Of a DNA stretch of 64,000 nucleotides, positions 40,839-48,844 are shown piece by piece. Position numbers and translations under genes: made by a program. The stretch is from Pseudonocardia parietis (lineage in GTDB: Bacteria > Actinomycetota > Actinomycetes > Mycobacteriales > Pseudonocardiaceae), in assembly GCF_017876315.1 (NCBI RefSeq), contig NZ_JAGINU010000001.1, positions 7,130,001 through 7,194,000 on the forward strand. The letters run 5' to 3'. Below the pieces are notes generated by a model. It did no database searches. It saw only the letters and a program-made list of their open reading frames with translations, and was not told where the DNA came from. The number at the start of each line of letters is the position of its first letter. Position 1 is the stretch's first letter.

Positions 40839-42037
40839 TGCTTCAGCTCCTCGGGGACGTCGAGACCGAGATCGGTGCAGATCCCGGCGAACCGGTTCTT
40901 CGCACGGTCGAGGGAGTCCTCGAACGTCGGCGGCTTCGAGTCGGACTGGGACCACATCGGCTGCATCGTGCGGGCGGCCTCGAGCGCCTGCGACACGTAG
41001 GACCGCAGCCAGCCGTTCATGAGCTCGCGGTTGTGGTCGGCGAACTCCCGGTCGGTGACCAGCGGGGAGAAGCAGGCGAGCGTCCAGCGCAGGTCGCGCA
41101 TGGCGAAGTCGTACTCGCCGGCACCCATCACCGTCGGGGTGACGAAGTCGCCGTTGGTGGCAGCGGACTGCATGACCAGGTGCGACCGGAACAGCTCACC
41201 GATCAGCGGTTCGAACACGATGTTCGCCGCGAAGACCGCCTCGCCCCAGTCGTCCTGGATCGCCGGCAGGGTCTCGAGGAACTTGCGGGCGCCCTGCCAC
41301 TCCGGCGCGTTGTTCCAGGCGTCGAGGTGCGCCGAACCGTCGAACGCGTCGATCTCCTCGGAGAGCGTCAGGTTGTAGAGCGCCAGGTCCTGGGCGAACC
41401 GGATCTTGCGGGTGGAGTTCGCGGCGAGCGCGGTGTTGTGCATGTTGGTCGGCGCCGACCGCTCGTTCGCCGCGAAGACGTAGAGGCCCAGGACGTGCTC
41501 GATGTGCATCCAGGCGCCGACGTTGCGCTCGACGAACGTGGTCCAGTTGGGGTTCCACATCTCGAACGCCTTGGCGTTACGGGCGTTCTCGATGTTCTGC
41601 GTGAGCTGGCGGACGACGTTCGCGTTGTACCGGTAGAGGGACTGCTCCCACTCCTCGTTGGGGTCCCGGAACTCGTGCCAGCCGTGCGCCGGCCAGTCCT
41701 TGACGTGCATGGCACCGGTACCGATGCCGCGGGCCGGCTCCGGCTCGTCGACGCCCCAGGCCTTCAGCTTGGTCCAGTGCAGCGGGTAGCCGCCCTCGCC
41801 GTTGGCGAACCCGTAGAGCCAGCCCTGCGCGAGGTAGTGCCGGGGATCCGGCTGGACCTCGACCGTGACGTCCTCGTAGTGCGTCTGCTTCCGCTTGGCG
41901 GGCTTGAAGTAGTTGTAGCGGCGCGCGCTCGCACTCGAGTCCGGGAACTCCCGTGCCCCGGCCTCCGCGTCGGTGAAGACGGGCTTGGGAACGCTGCGCT
42001 GCGAACCGGACGACGTGCTGCTCTCGGTGGTGGTCAC
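40835..42037 (-). CDS. prmC: Diiron monooxygenase hydroxylase small (beta) subunit
   Basis: A 400-residue ferritin-like subunit homologous to the MmoY/TouE-type beta chain. Features are NYFKPAKRKQTHYEDVTVEVQPDPRHYLAQGW near the start, YRYNANVVRQLTQNIENARNAKAFEMWNPNW, and RKIRFAQDLALYNLTLSEEIDAF. The subunit keeps the fold but not the diiron ligands and stabilises the alpha chain. Its start overlaps the reductase stop, and its stop overlaps the coupling-protein start, so the three are translationally coupled. Confidence 0.92.
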   Translation of the reverse strand: MTTTESSTSSGSQRSVPKPVFTDAEAGAREFPDSSASARRYNYFKPAKRKQTHYEDVTVEVQPDPRHYLAQGWLYGFANGEGGYPLHWTKLKAWGVDEPEPARGIGTGAMHVKDWPAHGWHEFRDPNEEWEQSLYRYNANVVRQLTQNIENARNAKAFEMWNPNWTTFVERNVGAWMHIEHVLGLYVFAANERSAPTNMHNTALAANSTRKIRFAQDLALYNLTLSEEIDAFDGSAHLDAWNNAPEWQGARKFLETLPAIQDDWGEAVFAANIVFEPLIGELFRSHLVMQSAATNGDFVTPTVMGAGEYDFAMRDLRWTLACFSPLVTDREFADHNRELMNGWLRSYVSQALEAARTMQPMWSQSDSKPPTFEDSLDRAKNRFAGICTDLGLDVPEELKQ

Positions 42038-43095
42038 TGTCCGTCCTCACCTTCTTGTTCACCGGTCGTGGTGAACTTGTCGTAAAAGATGTTCTGCTCG
42101 CTCACACCCAGCTGGGTCAGCGTCGCGATCGCCGCGTCGACCATCGGCGGCGGACCGCAGACGTAGGCATCGGCTCCCTTCAGATCGGCCTCGTGCTGCC
42201 TGACCACATCGGTGATCAGACCGGTCTCCCCGTCCCAGCCCGCGCTGTCGGCACTGTCCGGTTCGGACAGCGCGGGCACGAACCGGAAGCCGGTGAGCTG
42301 GGGGGCCAGGGCGGCGAGCTCCCTCTCGAAGCAGAGGTCCTTCACCGTCCGCGCGCCGTAGTAGAAGGTCGCGCGCCGTTCGACCCCGCCCTCCGCCATC
42401 GCCCGCAGCAGGCCCAGCACCGGCGCCATGCCGGCACCTCCGCCCACGAAGATCAGCGGACTGTTGCGGTTCTGGCGCAGCGTGAAGGTCCCGAACGGCG
42501 CCTCGACCTGCAGCTTGTCCCCGACCTGGACCTTCTTGTCCAGGTACTCGGAGAACAGGCCGTCCGAGTAGATCTTGATGACGAACTCGTAGATGCCGTC
42601 CCGGTTCGGGGGGTTGGCCATGGAGAACGAGCGCGTCTCCTCGGTCCCCGGGACGACGAAGTCCATGTACTGGCCCGGGAAGAACTTGATCTCGGCCGGC
42701 TCCACCAGCTTGACCGTGAGGTGGCGCATGTCGTGGGTGACCGGTTCGTTGGACACGACCTCGACCGTGCCCTTGGTGAGCGGCAGGCCGGACCGGATGA
42801 TCTCCTCGTCGTAGTTGAGGAGCTCGATCACCAGGTCCTCGTAGGCGTGCGCCCGGCAGAGGAGCGTCGAGCCCTCCTCCTTCTCGTAGTCGGGGAGCGC
42901 GAACGTCGAGTAGCTGTCGTACTCGATGTCCTCACCCTCGAGGACGAAGGACTTGCAGGCCGCGCACTGACCCTCCTTGCAGCCGTGCATGAGCTGCACG
43001 CCCTGCTCGGCGGCGGCGCGGAGAATGTTCTGGTCCTCGTCGACCTCGATCTCGATGCCGACCGGCTCGAACCGCACGACGTGTTTGTCACCCAC
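42034..43095 (-). CDS. prmB: Monooxygenase reductase (2Fe-2S / FAD / NADH)
   Basis: A 353-residue reductase. The plant-type [2Fe-2S] domain has Cys 39, 44, 47 and 80 in HGCKEGQCAACKSF and TLLCRAHA. The flavin domain shows RSFSMANPPNRDG (R-x-x-S flavin motif) and the NADH domain GGGAGMAPVLGLLRAM and VCGPPPMVDAAI. It passes electrons from NAD(P)H to the hydroxylase. It starts 206 bp after the large-subunit gene; that gap holds two strong hairpins. Its stop overlaps prmC. Confidence 0.92.
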   Translation of the reverse strand: MGDKHVVRFEPVGIEIEVDEDQNILRAAAEQGVQLMHGCKEGQCAACKSFVLEGEDIEYDSYSTFALPDYEKEEGSTLLCRAHAYEDLVIELLNYDEEIIRSGLPLTKGTVEVVSNEPVTHDMRHLTVKLVEPAEIKFFPGQYMDFVVPGTEETRSFSMANPPNRDGIYEFVIKIYSDGLFSEYLDKKVQVGDKLQVEAPFGTFTLRQNRNSPLIFVGGGAGMAPVLGLLRAMAEGGVERRATFYYGARTVKDLCFERELAALAPQLTGFRFVPALSEPDSADSAGWDGETGLITDVVRQHEADLKGADAYVCGPPPMVDAAIATLTQLGVSEQNIFYDKFTTTGEQEGEDGQ

Positions 43096-43210
43096 GGTCT
43101 ACGAACCACCTCTCTGACGAAGAGCACCGTGCAACCGGCGCGATAAAAGCGACTTATCGGGCAATCCCGGCCACACGTGTCCCGGATTCAGTGACGGGAG
43201 GGCGGGGTGA

Positions 43211-43279
43211 CCCGGCCGGGGAGACGACCCCCCGGCCGGGCCGCGGGAGAAGGGCCCCGTCATGGGATGACGGGAGCCC
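43211..43279 (-). other. Two hairpins in the prmA-prmB spacer
   Basis: Hairpin 1: CCCGGCCGGGG (43211-43221) with CCCCGGCCGGG (43230-43240), 8-base loop. Hairpin 2: CCCGTCAT (43256-43263) with ATGACGGG (43267-43274), 3-base loop, extended by GGGC/GCCC past a one-base bulge to 43279. Both sit between the prmA stop (43302) and prmB start (43095). They could end, stabilise or process the transcript so that the large subunit is made in excess. Confidence 0.7.
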
Positions 43280-43301
43280 CTCCCCCTCGCCTGACCCGCG
43301 C

Positions 43302-44954
43302 TCAGGCGTCGGTGGGCGCGGGCCGACCGGCCGGCCCCTGGCGGACGTAGTCCGCCGCGAACGCCGCGCGCTCGGAGTCGCTCATCTCGTTGAGCACCAC
43401 GTTCGGGCTCGCCAAGGCGGGCATCCGCCGCAAGTGGTCCAGGTTCCACATCTTCTTCGGGTCCAGGTCCAGGTGCGGCTGGGCGGTCAGCGTGTGACCG
43501 TCGTCGCGCACGTGGCCCATGTCCTTGACGACGTCGGCCCAGTTCCAGCCGTGGTAGAGCGTCTCCCACTCGCGGTGACCCACGAGCTTGCCCATGTTCG
43601 GGGTCTCACGACCCTGGTAGGTGGGCCGGAAAGCCACGGCATCGGTCCAGTGGCACATCTCGTGGCAGTACGTGCGCCACTGGCCGTCCACCTCGTCCAT
43701 GACCATGTCCTCACGCACCAGACACGGGACCATGCAGGTCCAGCAACGGTGCGGATAGACGTAGTCGACGTCCTCGGCCACGATCGCGTGGTGACCGTTC
43801 GGCTTGGCGAGGCGGTTGTAGTTCTCCCACCACTTGCCGTAGCGGTCGTACCAGCCCGGGTACTTGTACTCGAACCACTCGAAGTCGTCGTCGGTCATGC
43901 CGTCGATCCGCCAGTAGTTGGCGAGCCAACCGGTGGCGAAGAACTGCGCGACCTCGTGGACGTAGCCCTTGTTCCAGATCTGGTTCCAGGACTCCTCGAC
44001 CAGATCGTGCGGGATGACCAGGCCGTACTTCTCCAGCGGCAGCAGGTACGAGCGGTAGTAGTCGTCGTAGATCCAGCGACGCCACATCTCCGCGTAGGAC
44101 TCGCGGTCCTTGCGGCGGTCCTTCGTGCCGTACTCGATGAAGGTACCGACCGCGGCGTCGACCACGCGGTGGTTGTTCCACCACGCGTAGCGCAGGTCGC
44201 GCTCGAGCAGCAGCCGGTTGTCCTCGTCGGACAGGGCCATCAGCAGGGTCGCGTAGCCGTTCGAGATGTGGCGCGACTCGTCGGACTGCACCGAGTGGAA
44301 CACCGTCGGCAGCAGGTAGTCACCGTTCGCGGCGGCCTCCGCCGGCATCGCCACGAACAGCGTGTTGGTGAACGCCGTCTCGGCGACGATGGTCAGGTAG
44401 ACCGACGCCGCGGTGATCGCGTCACCGGTGATGAACCCCTCGGCGAACTGGCGGCCGATGCTGCCGCAGTAGTCCGTCTGGAAGTTCTTCAGCGAGTTGT
44501 TGAAGCCCGCCGGGTCGATGTAGTTGTTCATGTACAGGCGCTTGAGGTTCTGCTGGATCGTGCTGTGCCGAACCTCGTCGATCATCTGGATCGCCTGGCC
44601 GTTGTGCAGCTCCGGGTTCGGAACCGCCTGGAACAGCATCGGCATCGAGCGCGCCGCCGAGATCTCCGGCAACGGGATGATCGACAGGAAGAACTTCTGC
44701 CACTCCAGCCAGCGCTCCTGCACCTGCCGGAACATGTTGCCGCGGATGGCACCGTCCTGCGCGCCGTAGACGCGGTTGTCCTTCTCTTCCTCCATCGGGA
44801 AGTAGGAGCGGAGAACCTGCTTGAGCGGGTCCTTCTTCGCTGCCTTCCGGAAGGTGTAGTCGGTTCCGTACTTCATGTACGGCTCGTGGTACAGCGGCTC
44901 CCAGGAGAGTTCTTGGATCTTCTGGTGAGCCTTTGCCAAGCTCTGCCGACTCAC
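43302..44954 (-). CDS. prmA: Diiron monooxygenase hydroxylase large (alpha) subunit (propane/MimA type)
   Basis: A 550-residue bacterial multicomponent monooxygenase alpha subunit. The six diiron ligands are Glu97 (PLPEISAAR), Glu127 and His130 (DEVRH), Glu192 (VAETAFTN), and Glu226 and His229 (SDESRH). Their spacing (30, 33, 95, 129, 132) is the same as in soluble methane monooxygenase. The general sequence fits the propane 2-monooxygenase / MimA branch. The likely reaction is hydroxylation of short alkanes, ketones or phenols with oxygen and NADH. It is the first gene of the operon, divergent from the AcoR-type regulator. Substrate range cannot be told from sequence alone. Confidence 0.93.
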   Translation of the reverse strand: MSRQSLAKAHQKIQELSWEPLYHEPYMKYGTDYTFRKAAKKDPLKQVLRSYFPMEEEKDNRVYGAQDGAIRGNMFRQVQERWLEWQKFFLSIIPLPEISAARSMPMLFQAVPNPELHNGQAIQMIDEVRHSTIQQNLKRLYMNNYIDPAGFNNSLKNFQTDYCGSIGRQFAEGFITGDAITAASVYLTIVAETAFTNTLFVAMPAEAAANGDYLLPTVFHSVQSDESRHISNGYATLLMALSDEDNRLLLERDLRYAWWNNHRVVDAAVGTFIEYGTKDRRKDRESYAEMWRRWIYDDYYRSYLLPLEKYGLVIPHDLVEESWNQIWNKGYVHEVAQFFATGWLANYWRIDGMTDDDFEWFEYKYPGWYDRYGKWWENYNRLAKPNGHHAIVAEDVDYVYPHRCWTCMVPCLVREDMVMDEVDGQWRTYCHEMCHWTDAVAFRPTYQGRETPNMGKLVGHREWETLYHGWNWADVVKDMGHVRDDGHTLTAQPHLDLDPKKMWNLDHLRRMPALASPNVVLNEMSDSERAAFAADYVRQGPAGRPAPTDA

Positions 44955-45362
44955 GTCGTCTCCTCACGGTGGTGGGTGGTGGTCGGATTCAGCCCAACCG
45001 GTCGTGCGTCGTGCGCGGACCCCGGCCGTCGTGCCGCCGGGGGCCACCTCGCCCGACCGCCGGACCACGGGGCGAGCGCGGGTGCCCCGGGTTGGTGATC
45101 GGTTGCAGGTCCGATCGGTGCAGCGAAGACGCGCGAGTGGATCCCGCGGCTCCGCCTCCGTCGTTCCGTGCTGGGAATCACACCGGTTGGGCGCGGCGCC
45201 GGAGGTCTCAATATGAGACGCTCCCGACCCGTCACGTCTGGTGATCTTGCTCTCACGGCGCGTACCGTCGCCGTCACACCGACATCCGCGGCAGGTCACC
45301 GCTGCTCAGGTACCGGATGCGGGGTGTGGTTCCCGATCTCGACGCAGGCGAGGAGGCCGTGT
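44955..45362. other. 408-bp divergent intergenic region between prmA and the activator gene
   Basis: No supported gene lies here. It holds the promoters of both sides. Short frames on either strand (for example 45004-45216) lack ribosome sites and family features. Notable elements are the palindrome at 45205-45219 and the AGGAGG at 45351-45356 used by the activator gene. I could not identify clear -35/-10 boxes. Confidence 0.6.
45205..45219. promoter_or_regulatory. Candidate activator site GTCTCA-ATA-TGAGAC
   Basis: A perfect inverted repeat with 6-bp arms and a 3-base spacer, mid-way in the divergent region (about 250 bp before prmA and 145 bp before the activator gene). Distant upstream placement suits Fis-type activators of the NtrC/AcoR fold. 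The link to the regulator is by position only. Confidence 0.5.
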
Positions 45363-47279
45363 GTGAGACACCTGTCCGACGGTGTGCGGGGCGGCTCCGG
45401 GCCGGACGGGCCACCGGGCCCGCGACACCCGGTGGACGGCCCCACCAGCGATCTTCTGACGGGCTCCACCACGTCGACCGCCACGGCGGAGCGGATCGCT
45501 GCCGCCCGCGAGGCCTTCCTGCACCGTGACGACGTCACCCCCGAGACCGTCCGCCCGCCGATCCTGGCCTCCTGGATCCGCTCCCGGGACATGGACGTCC
45601 CGGCGAACTCGATCGACCTGCCCGAGCTAGAGTGGGAGACCGACAGCCAGCTGGTGCGTGCGGCCGAGCCCATCCTGTCCGAGCTGTGCGACCAGTTCAT
45701 CACCGAGCCGATGAGCCTGATCCTCTGCGACCACGAGGGCGTCGTGCTGGACCGGCGCACCGGCGACTCCGGGCTGCGCCAGCACCTGGACCGGGTCTGG
45801 CTCGCCCCCGGCTTCTCCTACGCCGAGCGGCACGTCGGCACGAACGGCATCGGCACCGCCCTGGAGGGCCGCCGGCCGACCGAGGTGTTCGGGCACGAGC
45901 ACTTCGTCGAACACCTCGAGGACCTGGCCTGCGCCGGCGCCCCGATCCGGCACCCGGTCACGGGCAAGATCCTCGGCGTCATCGACCTGACCGGCTGGCG
46001 GCGGGAGGCGAGCGCGCTGATGATGGCCACCGCGGCGACCACCGCCCGGCGGATCGAGGAGGCGCTGCTGGCGGCGTCCGGCCGGCGCGAGCTGACCCTG
46101 TTGCACGACTACCTCGCCGCCGTGCAGCGCGCCGGGAACACCGCGGTGCTCGCCGTCGGCGACGACCTGGTGATGATGAACGACCGGGCACGCGAGCTCA
46201 TCCCGCCCGGCGACCAGGTCACCCTGCTGTCCGGCGCCGCGGACGCGCTGCGCGCCGGGCGCGGCCGGCAGCTGGTGATGGACCTGCCCAGCGGCTCGAC
46301 CGCGCGGGTCCAGTGCCGCCCGAGCTGGAACGAGCCCGGGTCCGCGGGCGGCGTGGTGCTGGTGACGCTGACCCATCGCGAGACGGTGGGCCGAACGTTG
46401 TCGGCCCCGACGATCACCACCGCGCTCCCCACCGCCGTCGGCTCGGGTGCGCTGTGGACCAAGTGCGCCCAGGTGGTGGACCGGAACTTCCGCAAGAACG
46501 AGTGGGTGGTGCTGCAGGGTGAGCCCGGCTCGGGCCGGACCACCCTGGCCAGGGCCACCCACCACCTGCACTCCCCCGCCGGGCACGTGCGGGTGCTGGA
46601 CTCGGCGGACTTCTGTCCTCGCTGGCTGAGCGAGGTCTCCGACGAGCTGGCCGGCCGCGGCGGGACGCTGATCCTGCGCGACGTCGAGAAGCTCGCCGCG
46701 CCGGCCGCGACCGCACTCGCCGACGCCCTGGAACCGATGCGCGAGTCCACCGACCACGAGCGGCCGTGGGTGGTCGCGACCCGGTCGGCGGCACCGGACG
46801 GGACGGACCCGCTCGACGCCCCGGAGGTCACGGCGCTGCTGCGTGCGTTCCCGCGCACGATCGAGGTTCCGCCACTGCGGCACCACGTGGAGGACGTCGG
46901 CGAGCTCGTGCCGTACCTGCTGGCCCGCCTGACCCGGGGCGACCTGACCTGCTCGCCGGAGGCGCTGCGGGTGCTGATGCGCAACCGCTGGCCGGGCAAC
47001 GTGGACCAGCTCTACCAGGTGCTCCGCAAGGTCGTGGCCCGCCGCCGGACCGGGATCATCCGGATCGAGGACCTGCCGCCGGAGACCCGGGCACTGACCC
47101 GCCGGGTGCTGACGCCGCTGGAGTCGATCGAGTGCGACGCCATCGTCGACGCCCTGCTCGACGCCGACGGCAACAAGGCCGAGGCGGCCCGGCGGCTCGG
47201 GATGAGCCGGGCGACGATCTACCGCAAGATCCGCGGCTACGGGATCACGGTGCCGGAGGGATCCGCCGCCTCCGGGTAG
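45363..47279 (+). CDS. AcoR/MimR-type transcriptional regulator (GAF, degenerate AAA+, Fis HTH)
   Basis: A 638-residue regulator. An N-terminal GAF-like sensor (about residues 95-240) includes LICDHEGVVLDRRTGD and HVGTNGIGTALEGRRPTEVFGHEH, typical of the AcoR group. The central ATPase-like part has a weak Walker A (LQGEPGSGRTTLA) and no GAFTGA loop for sigma-54 contact. A Fis-type HTH ends the protein (ADGNKAEAARRLGMSRATIYRKIRGYG). The GTG at 45363 has AGGAGG six bases upstream. Divergent from prmA, it is the likely activator of the monooxygenase genes, like MimR, responding to a substrate. Confidence 0.85.
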   Translation: MRHLSDGVRGGSGPDGPPGPRHPVDGPTSDLLTGSTTSTATAERIAAAREAFLHRDDVTPETVRPPILASWIRSRDMDVPANSIDLPELEWETDSQLVRAAEPILSELCDQFITEPMSLILCDHEGVVLDRRTGDSGLRQHLDRVWLAPGFSYAERHVGTNGIGTALEGRRPTEVFGHEHFVEHLEDLACAGAPIRHPVTGKILGVIDLTGWRREASALMMATAATTARRIEEALLAASGRRELTLLHDYLAAVQRAGNTAVLAVGDDLVMMNDRARELIPPGDQVTLLSGAADALRAGRGRQLVMDLPSGSTARVQCRPSWNEPGSAGGVVLVTLTHRETVGRTLSAPTITTALPTAVGSGALWTKCAQVVDRNFRKNEWVVLQGEPGSGRTTLARATHHLHSPAGHVRVLDSADFCPRWLSEVSDELAGRGGTLILRDVEKLAAPAATALADALEPMRESTDHERPWVVATRSAAPDGTDPLDAPEVTALLRAFPRTIEVPPLRHHVEDVGELVPYLLARLTRGDLTCSPEALRVLMRNRWPGNVDQLYQVLRKVVARRRTGIIRIEDLPPETRALTRRVLTPLESIECDAIVDALLDADGNKAEAARRLGMSRATIYRKIRGYGITVPEGSAASG

Positions 47280-47280
47280 C

Positions 47281-47541
47281 GTGCGGGGCGTGTCCGACCC
47301 GGCCCGCCGCACCTGGCTCGTGCGGATGCTGTCGTTCCCGGAGGACATGCCGCGCCCGCTGCTGGTCCTGATCGCGGTGAGCAGCTCGCTGGTCGGGGTG
47401 TTCTTCGTACCGCTGCTGCTGCCCGAGGGCTCGCCCGCGTGGGTGCACGCGATCGCCGCCGCGCTCGTGGTCTTCGGGCTGATGGTGGTGACGGCGGCGC
47501 TGCTGCGCCGGGCACACGCCCGGGGCCGGGAGCGTCGCTGA
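47281..47541 (+). CDS. Small two-helix membrane protein
   Basis: Not recognised. An 86-residue protein with two hydrophobic segments (LLVLIAVSSSLVGVFFVPLLL and HAIAAALVVFGLMVVTAALL) and a basic tail RRAHARGRERR, so both ends are probably cytoplasmic. The GTG at 47281 directly follows the activator stop (47279); a second GTG at 47290 is possible. It may be cotranscribed with the activator. Confidence 0.65.
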   Translation: MRGVSDPARRTWLVRMLSFPEDMPRPLLVLIAVSSSLVGVFFVPLLLPEGSPAWVHAIAAALVVFGLMVVTAALLRRAHARGRERR

Positions 47542-47614
47542 CCCGTCCGGCGCGCGCCGACCCGGTGCGCCGGGGTGGTGCGGACCGCGGGCCGTCCGCC
47601 TACCGTGCCTGCGC

Positions 47615-48772
47615 ATGCCACCGGACACGTCGCCGCCCTGGCCGGACCCGCTGTTCCCGGCCGCCCCGTACCCGGGATCGCGGCCCGGGGCGTCGTTCGT
47701 CCACGACGGCGCCGGATCCGGCGGGCTCAGCATGCCCCTCGACGCCGACCGGTCGGCGCCGTCCGGGTGGCGGATCGGCGACCGCTGTCTCGACGACCGG
47801 CTGGCCGAGCGGGGTGCGGCCCCGCTGGCGGGCCGGGTGCCGGTGCTGGCGTACGGGTCGAACGCGTGCCCGTCCAAGATCTCCTGGATGCGGGCCGAGC
47901 GCGGCCTGACCGGCCCGGTCGTCGTGCTGCGGGTCCGGGTCGAGGGACTGTCCGCGGTGTGGGCGGCGGGTCTGCGGGTGGTGGACGACCAGCGCCCCGC
48001 CACCCTGGCCGCCGTCCCCGGCGCGGTCGAGGAGCACGCCGTGTGGCTCGCCGAACCGGGCCAGTTCGCCGCGCTCGACGCCGTCGAGGGCCGCCACACG
48101 GACCCGCCCCGCTACCGGCAGGCGCGGGTCGCGACCGGCCGCGTGACCCTGGTCGACGGCGACGGGGTGATCGACCGGCCCTACGCCTACGTCGCGCCCG
48201 CCGGGCCCCCCGGTGACGAGCGCACCGACCGCCGCCCGCTCCTGGTCGACGGGGCGCCGGTGCCGTGTGCCTCGCTCGGCCAGGACGCCGCGCGTGCCCT
48301 CGCCGGGATCCCGGGCCCCGACGGGCTCGACGTCGAGGCCCGCGACGCCGCCGACGGTGCGCCGCACCCGGACGCCTGGCCGTCGAGGGTGTTCGTCTAC
48401 GGATCACTGATGCCGGGGCAGCCGGCCTGGCCGCTGATCCGGGAGCACGCCGACCCGCGTGTCCTGCCGCAGCCGGTGTTCCTGCCGGTCGGGACCGTCT
48501 CCGACACCGGTGACGGCTACCCGGCGCTGACCCTGGACCCCGGCGGTCGTATCCCGGGACATGACGGGCCGGGACGTGACGGCGTACCGGGCTACGTCGT
48601 CGAGCTGGCCGATCCGGTCGCGGCGCTGCCGGCGCTGGATGCCTACGAGGGCCCCGAGTACGAGCGGATCCGGGTCGTCCAGCAGGACGGCGCCATCTGC
48701 TGGGCGTGGCTGTGGACGGCGCCGCGGGACGGGCTCACCCCGCTACCCGGCGGCTGGGCCGCCCGCCGCTGA
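47615..48772 (+). CDS. Two-domain gamma-glutamylcyclotransferase-like protein
   Basis: A 385-residue protein with two copies of the GGCT/AIG2-like fold. The first has VLAYGSNACPSKISWM (about residues 77-92) and the second VFVYGSLMPGQPAWPLI (about 263-280), each the Y-G-S nucleotide-like binding turn. A conserved Glu follows each: LDAVEGRHTD and LDAYEGPEYERI. Members of the superfamily cyclise gamma-glutamyl amines or remove modified side chains. The tandem arrangement is uncommon; I cannot name the substrate. Confidence 0.75.
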   Translation: MPPDTSPPWPDPLFPAAPYPGSRPGASFVHDGAGSGGLSMPLDADRSAPSGWRIGDRCLDDRLAERGAAPLAGRVPVLAYGSNACPSKISWMRAERGLTGPVVVLRVRVEGLSAVWAAGLRVVDDQRPATLAAVPGAVEEHAVWLAEPGQFAALDAVEGRHTDPPRYRQARVATGRVTLVDGDGVIDRPYAYVAPAGPPGDERTDRRPLLVDGAPVPCASLGQDAARALAGIPGPDGLDVEARDAADGAPHPDAWPSRVFVYGSLMPGQPAWPLIREHADPRVLPQPVFLPVGTVSDTGDGYPALTLDPGGRIPGHDGPGRDGVPGYVVELADPVAALPALDAYEGPEYERIRVVQQDGAICWAWLWTAPRDGLTPLPGGWAARR

Positions 48773-48792
48773 TCCACCCCCGCAGACACTGA

Positions 48793-48827
48793 CCGGGCCC
48801 GCCTCCACAGCGTGGAGACGGGCCCGG
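48793..48827. terminator. Bidirectional terminator between convergent genes
   Basis: CCGGGCCC-GC-CTCCAC (48793-48808) pairs with GTGGAG-AC-GGGCCCGG (48812-48827) with two internal mismatches and a 3-base loop. It lies between the cyclotransferase-like gene and the converging transporter gene, so it can serve both. Confidence 0.8.
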
Positions 48828-48844
48828 CCGGCGTGCGGCGACGG

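Noticed and set aside
37254..41000. 1248-codon open frame on the plus strand
   Set aside because: It lies antisense to the amidohydrolase, groEL and coupling-protein genes and has Arg/Asp/Val-rich composition with no family motif.
47600..48367. Minus-strand frames over the cyclotransferase-like gene
   Set aside because: They are shadows of the plus-strand gene, with no motifs and no ribosome sites.
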